This document shows positions 63,672 to 64,000 of a stretch of DNA of 64,000 nt, one piece after another. The notes beneath the pieces were generated by a model that searched no databases, was not told the DNA's origin, and saw only the letters and a list, made by a program, of their open reading frames with translations. This DNA comes from Alicyclobacillus sp. ALC3 (lineage in GTDB: Bacteria > Bacillota > Bacilli > Alicyclobacillales > Alicyclobacillaceae), in NCBI RefSeq assembly GCF_028751195.1, contig NZ_CP066784.1, forward strand, positions 930,001 to 994,000, given 5' to 3'. Within the stretch, counting starts at the first letter, position 1. Every line of letters begins with the position of its first letter. A program made the position numbers and the translations under genes.

Positions 63672-64000
63672 TTACGCCAAGTACTTCTCAGCCTCAATCA
63701 CGCGCGCTGCAATGCGGCGTTTGATAGCTTTGCTGTCGACCGGCGTGTAAGCCGTGATTTTGTCTAGGAGATGCAGCTGTTTTTGCAACTTCTCGCCTTC
63801 TTCCATGGACGCAAACACGGCGCGCGCGTTCTGGCGGATACGGTCAAACGCCTCCTCGGCGTACACCGTTGTCATGTCGACCTTGTTGTCTGCGGCACCC
63901 TTGCCAAGTGCCTTCTTCGTGCGCAGGAGTGCGCTCTCTAGAGCGTAGACCTCGATAATGATGTTGGCGAGGTTTGCCAGGATTTCCTGCTCGTCTTTGA
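63672..64000 (-). CDS. C-terminal end of a FadE-like acyl-CoA dehydrogenase (truncated by window edge)
   Basis: 109 codons in the window; the gene runs off the right edge. The sequence ENLANIII-like helix (ILANLANIIIEVYALESALLRTKKALG) followed by VYAEEAFDRIRQNARAVFASMEE and a C-terminal KAIKRRIAARVIEAEKYLA matches the extra C-terminal helical domain of the large FadE-type bacillar acyl-CoA dehydrogenases. The catalytic domain is outside. If intact it would be a candidate to supply the dehydrogenase step missing from the alicyclic cluster, though nothing here links the two beyond proximity in the genome. Confidence 0.7.
   Translation of the reverse strand, partial: KDEQEILANLANIIIEVYALESALLRTKKALGKGAADNKVDMTTVYAEEAFDRIRQNARAVFASMEEGEKLQKQLHLLDKITAYTPVDSKAIKRRIAARVIEAEKYLA

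Overview
The window is one contiguous chromosomal stretch of a moderately GC-rich, endospore-forming Firmicute. The gene content fits the Alicyclobacillaceae or a neighbouring family: SinI/SinR, YwhD, YtaF, YmfF/YmfH, the MurT/GatD pair, a Bacillus-type 7Fe ferredoxin and an ilv-leu operon in Bacillus order. No rRNA, tRNA, insertion sequence, phage or CRISPR array was found. This placement is inferred from family recognition only.

Layout. 1-5.6 kb: start of a ClC channel, ywhD-speA, two secreted proteins (one SpoIID-like) and an MtnE-type aminotransferase. 5.6-18.9 kb: envelope genes (rodA, ftsW, murT-gatD, two paralogous LytR-CpsA-Psr proteins, a DUF421 protein, ytaF) mixed with an MBL hydrolase, a free-methionine-sulfoxide reductase, an SDR and a thioesterase. 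18.9-21 kb: 2-hydroxyacid dehydrogenase and an APH-like kinase. 21.1-32.4 kb: operon ilvE-ilvD-ilvB-ilvN-ilvC-leuA-leuB-leuC-leuD plus a translationally coupled 51-residue protein. It is read from a strong promoter with two catabolite-response-like sites upstream, and no T-box is seen in the leader. 32.5-37 kb: thioesterase, VTT membrane protein, sinI-sinR, and a cobalamin riboswitch controlling btuC-btuD.

37.1-47 kb is the most unusual metabolic region. A minus-strand run follows the ymfF-ymfH peptidase pair and resembles the alicyclic-acid beta-oxidation genes of Rhodopseudomonas palustris: an AliA-like CoA ligase, BadH-like dehydrogenase, BadI-like ring-opening hydrolase, a decayed AliB-like acyl-CoA dehydrogenase, two MaoC/hot-dog hydratase halves and further SDRs. 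As read, this would open cyclohexanecarboxyl-CoA to pimeloyl-CoA. The local dehydrogenase is a double-deletion remnant.

47.1-57 kb: small zinc-binding protein, ferredoxin, MFS transporter, then a TetR regulator coupled to the B12-dependent fused mutase icmF. A palindromic operator lies just downstream of that promoter's -10. Between this promoter and a class B penicillin-binding protein lies an array of twelve 42-bp hairpin-forming tandem repeats. The B12 importer and icmF fit together functionally. 57-64 kb: endonuclease IV, a membrane-anchored coiled-coil protein, a LysM-3D wall protein, a Rieske protein, a SHOCT protein, a two-component system and the end of a FadE-like acyl-CoA dehydrogenase.
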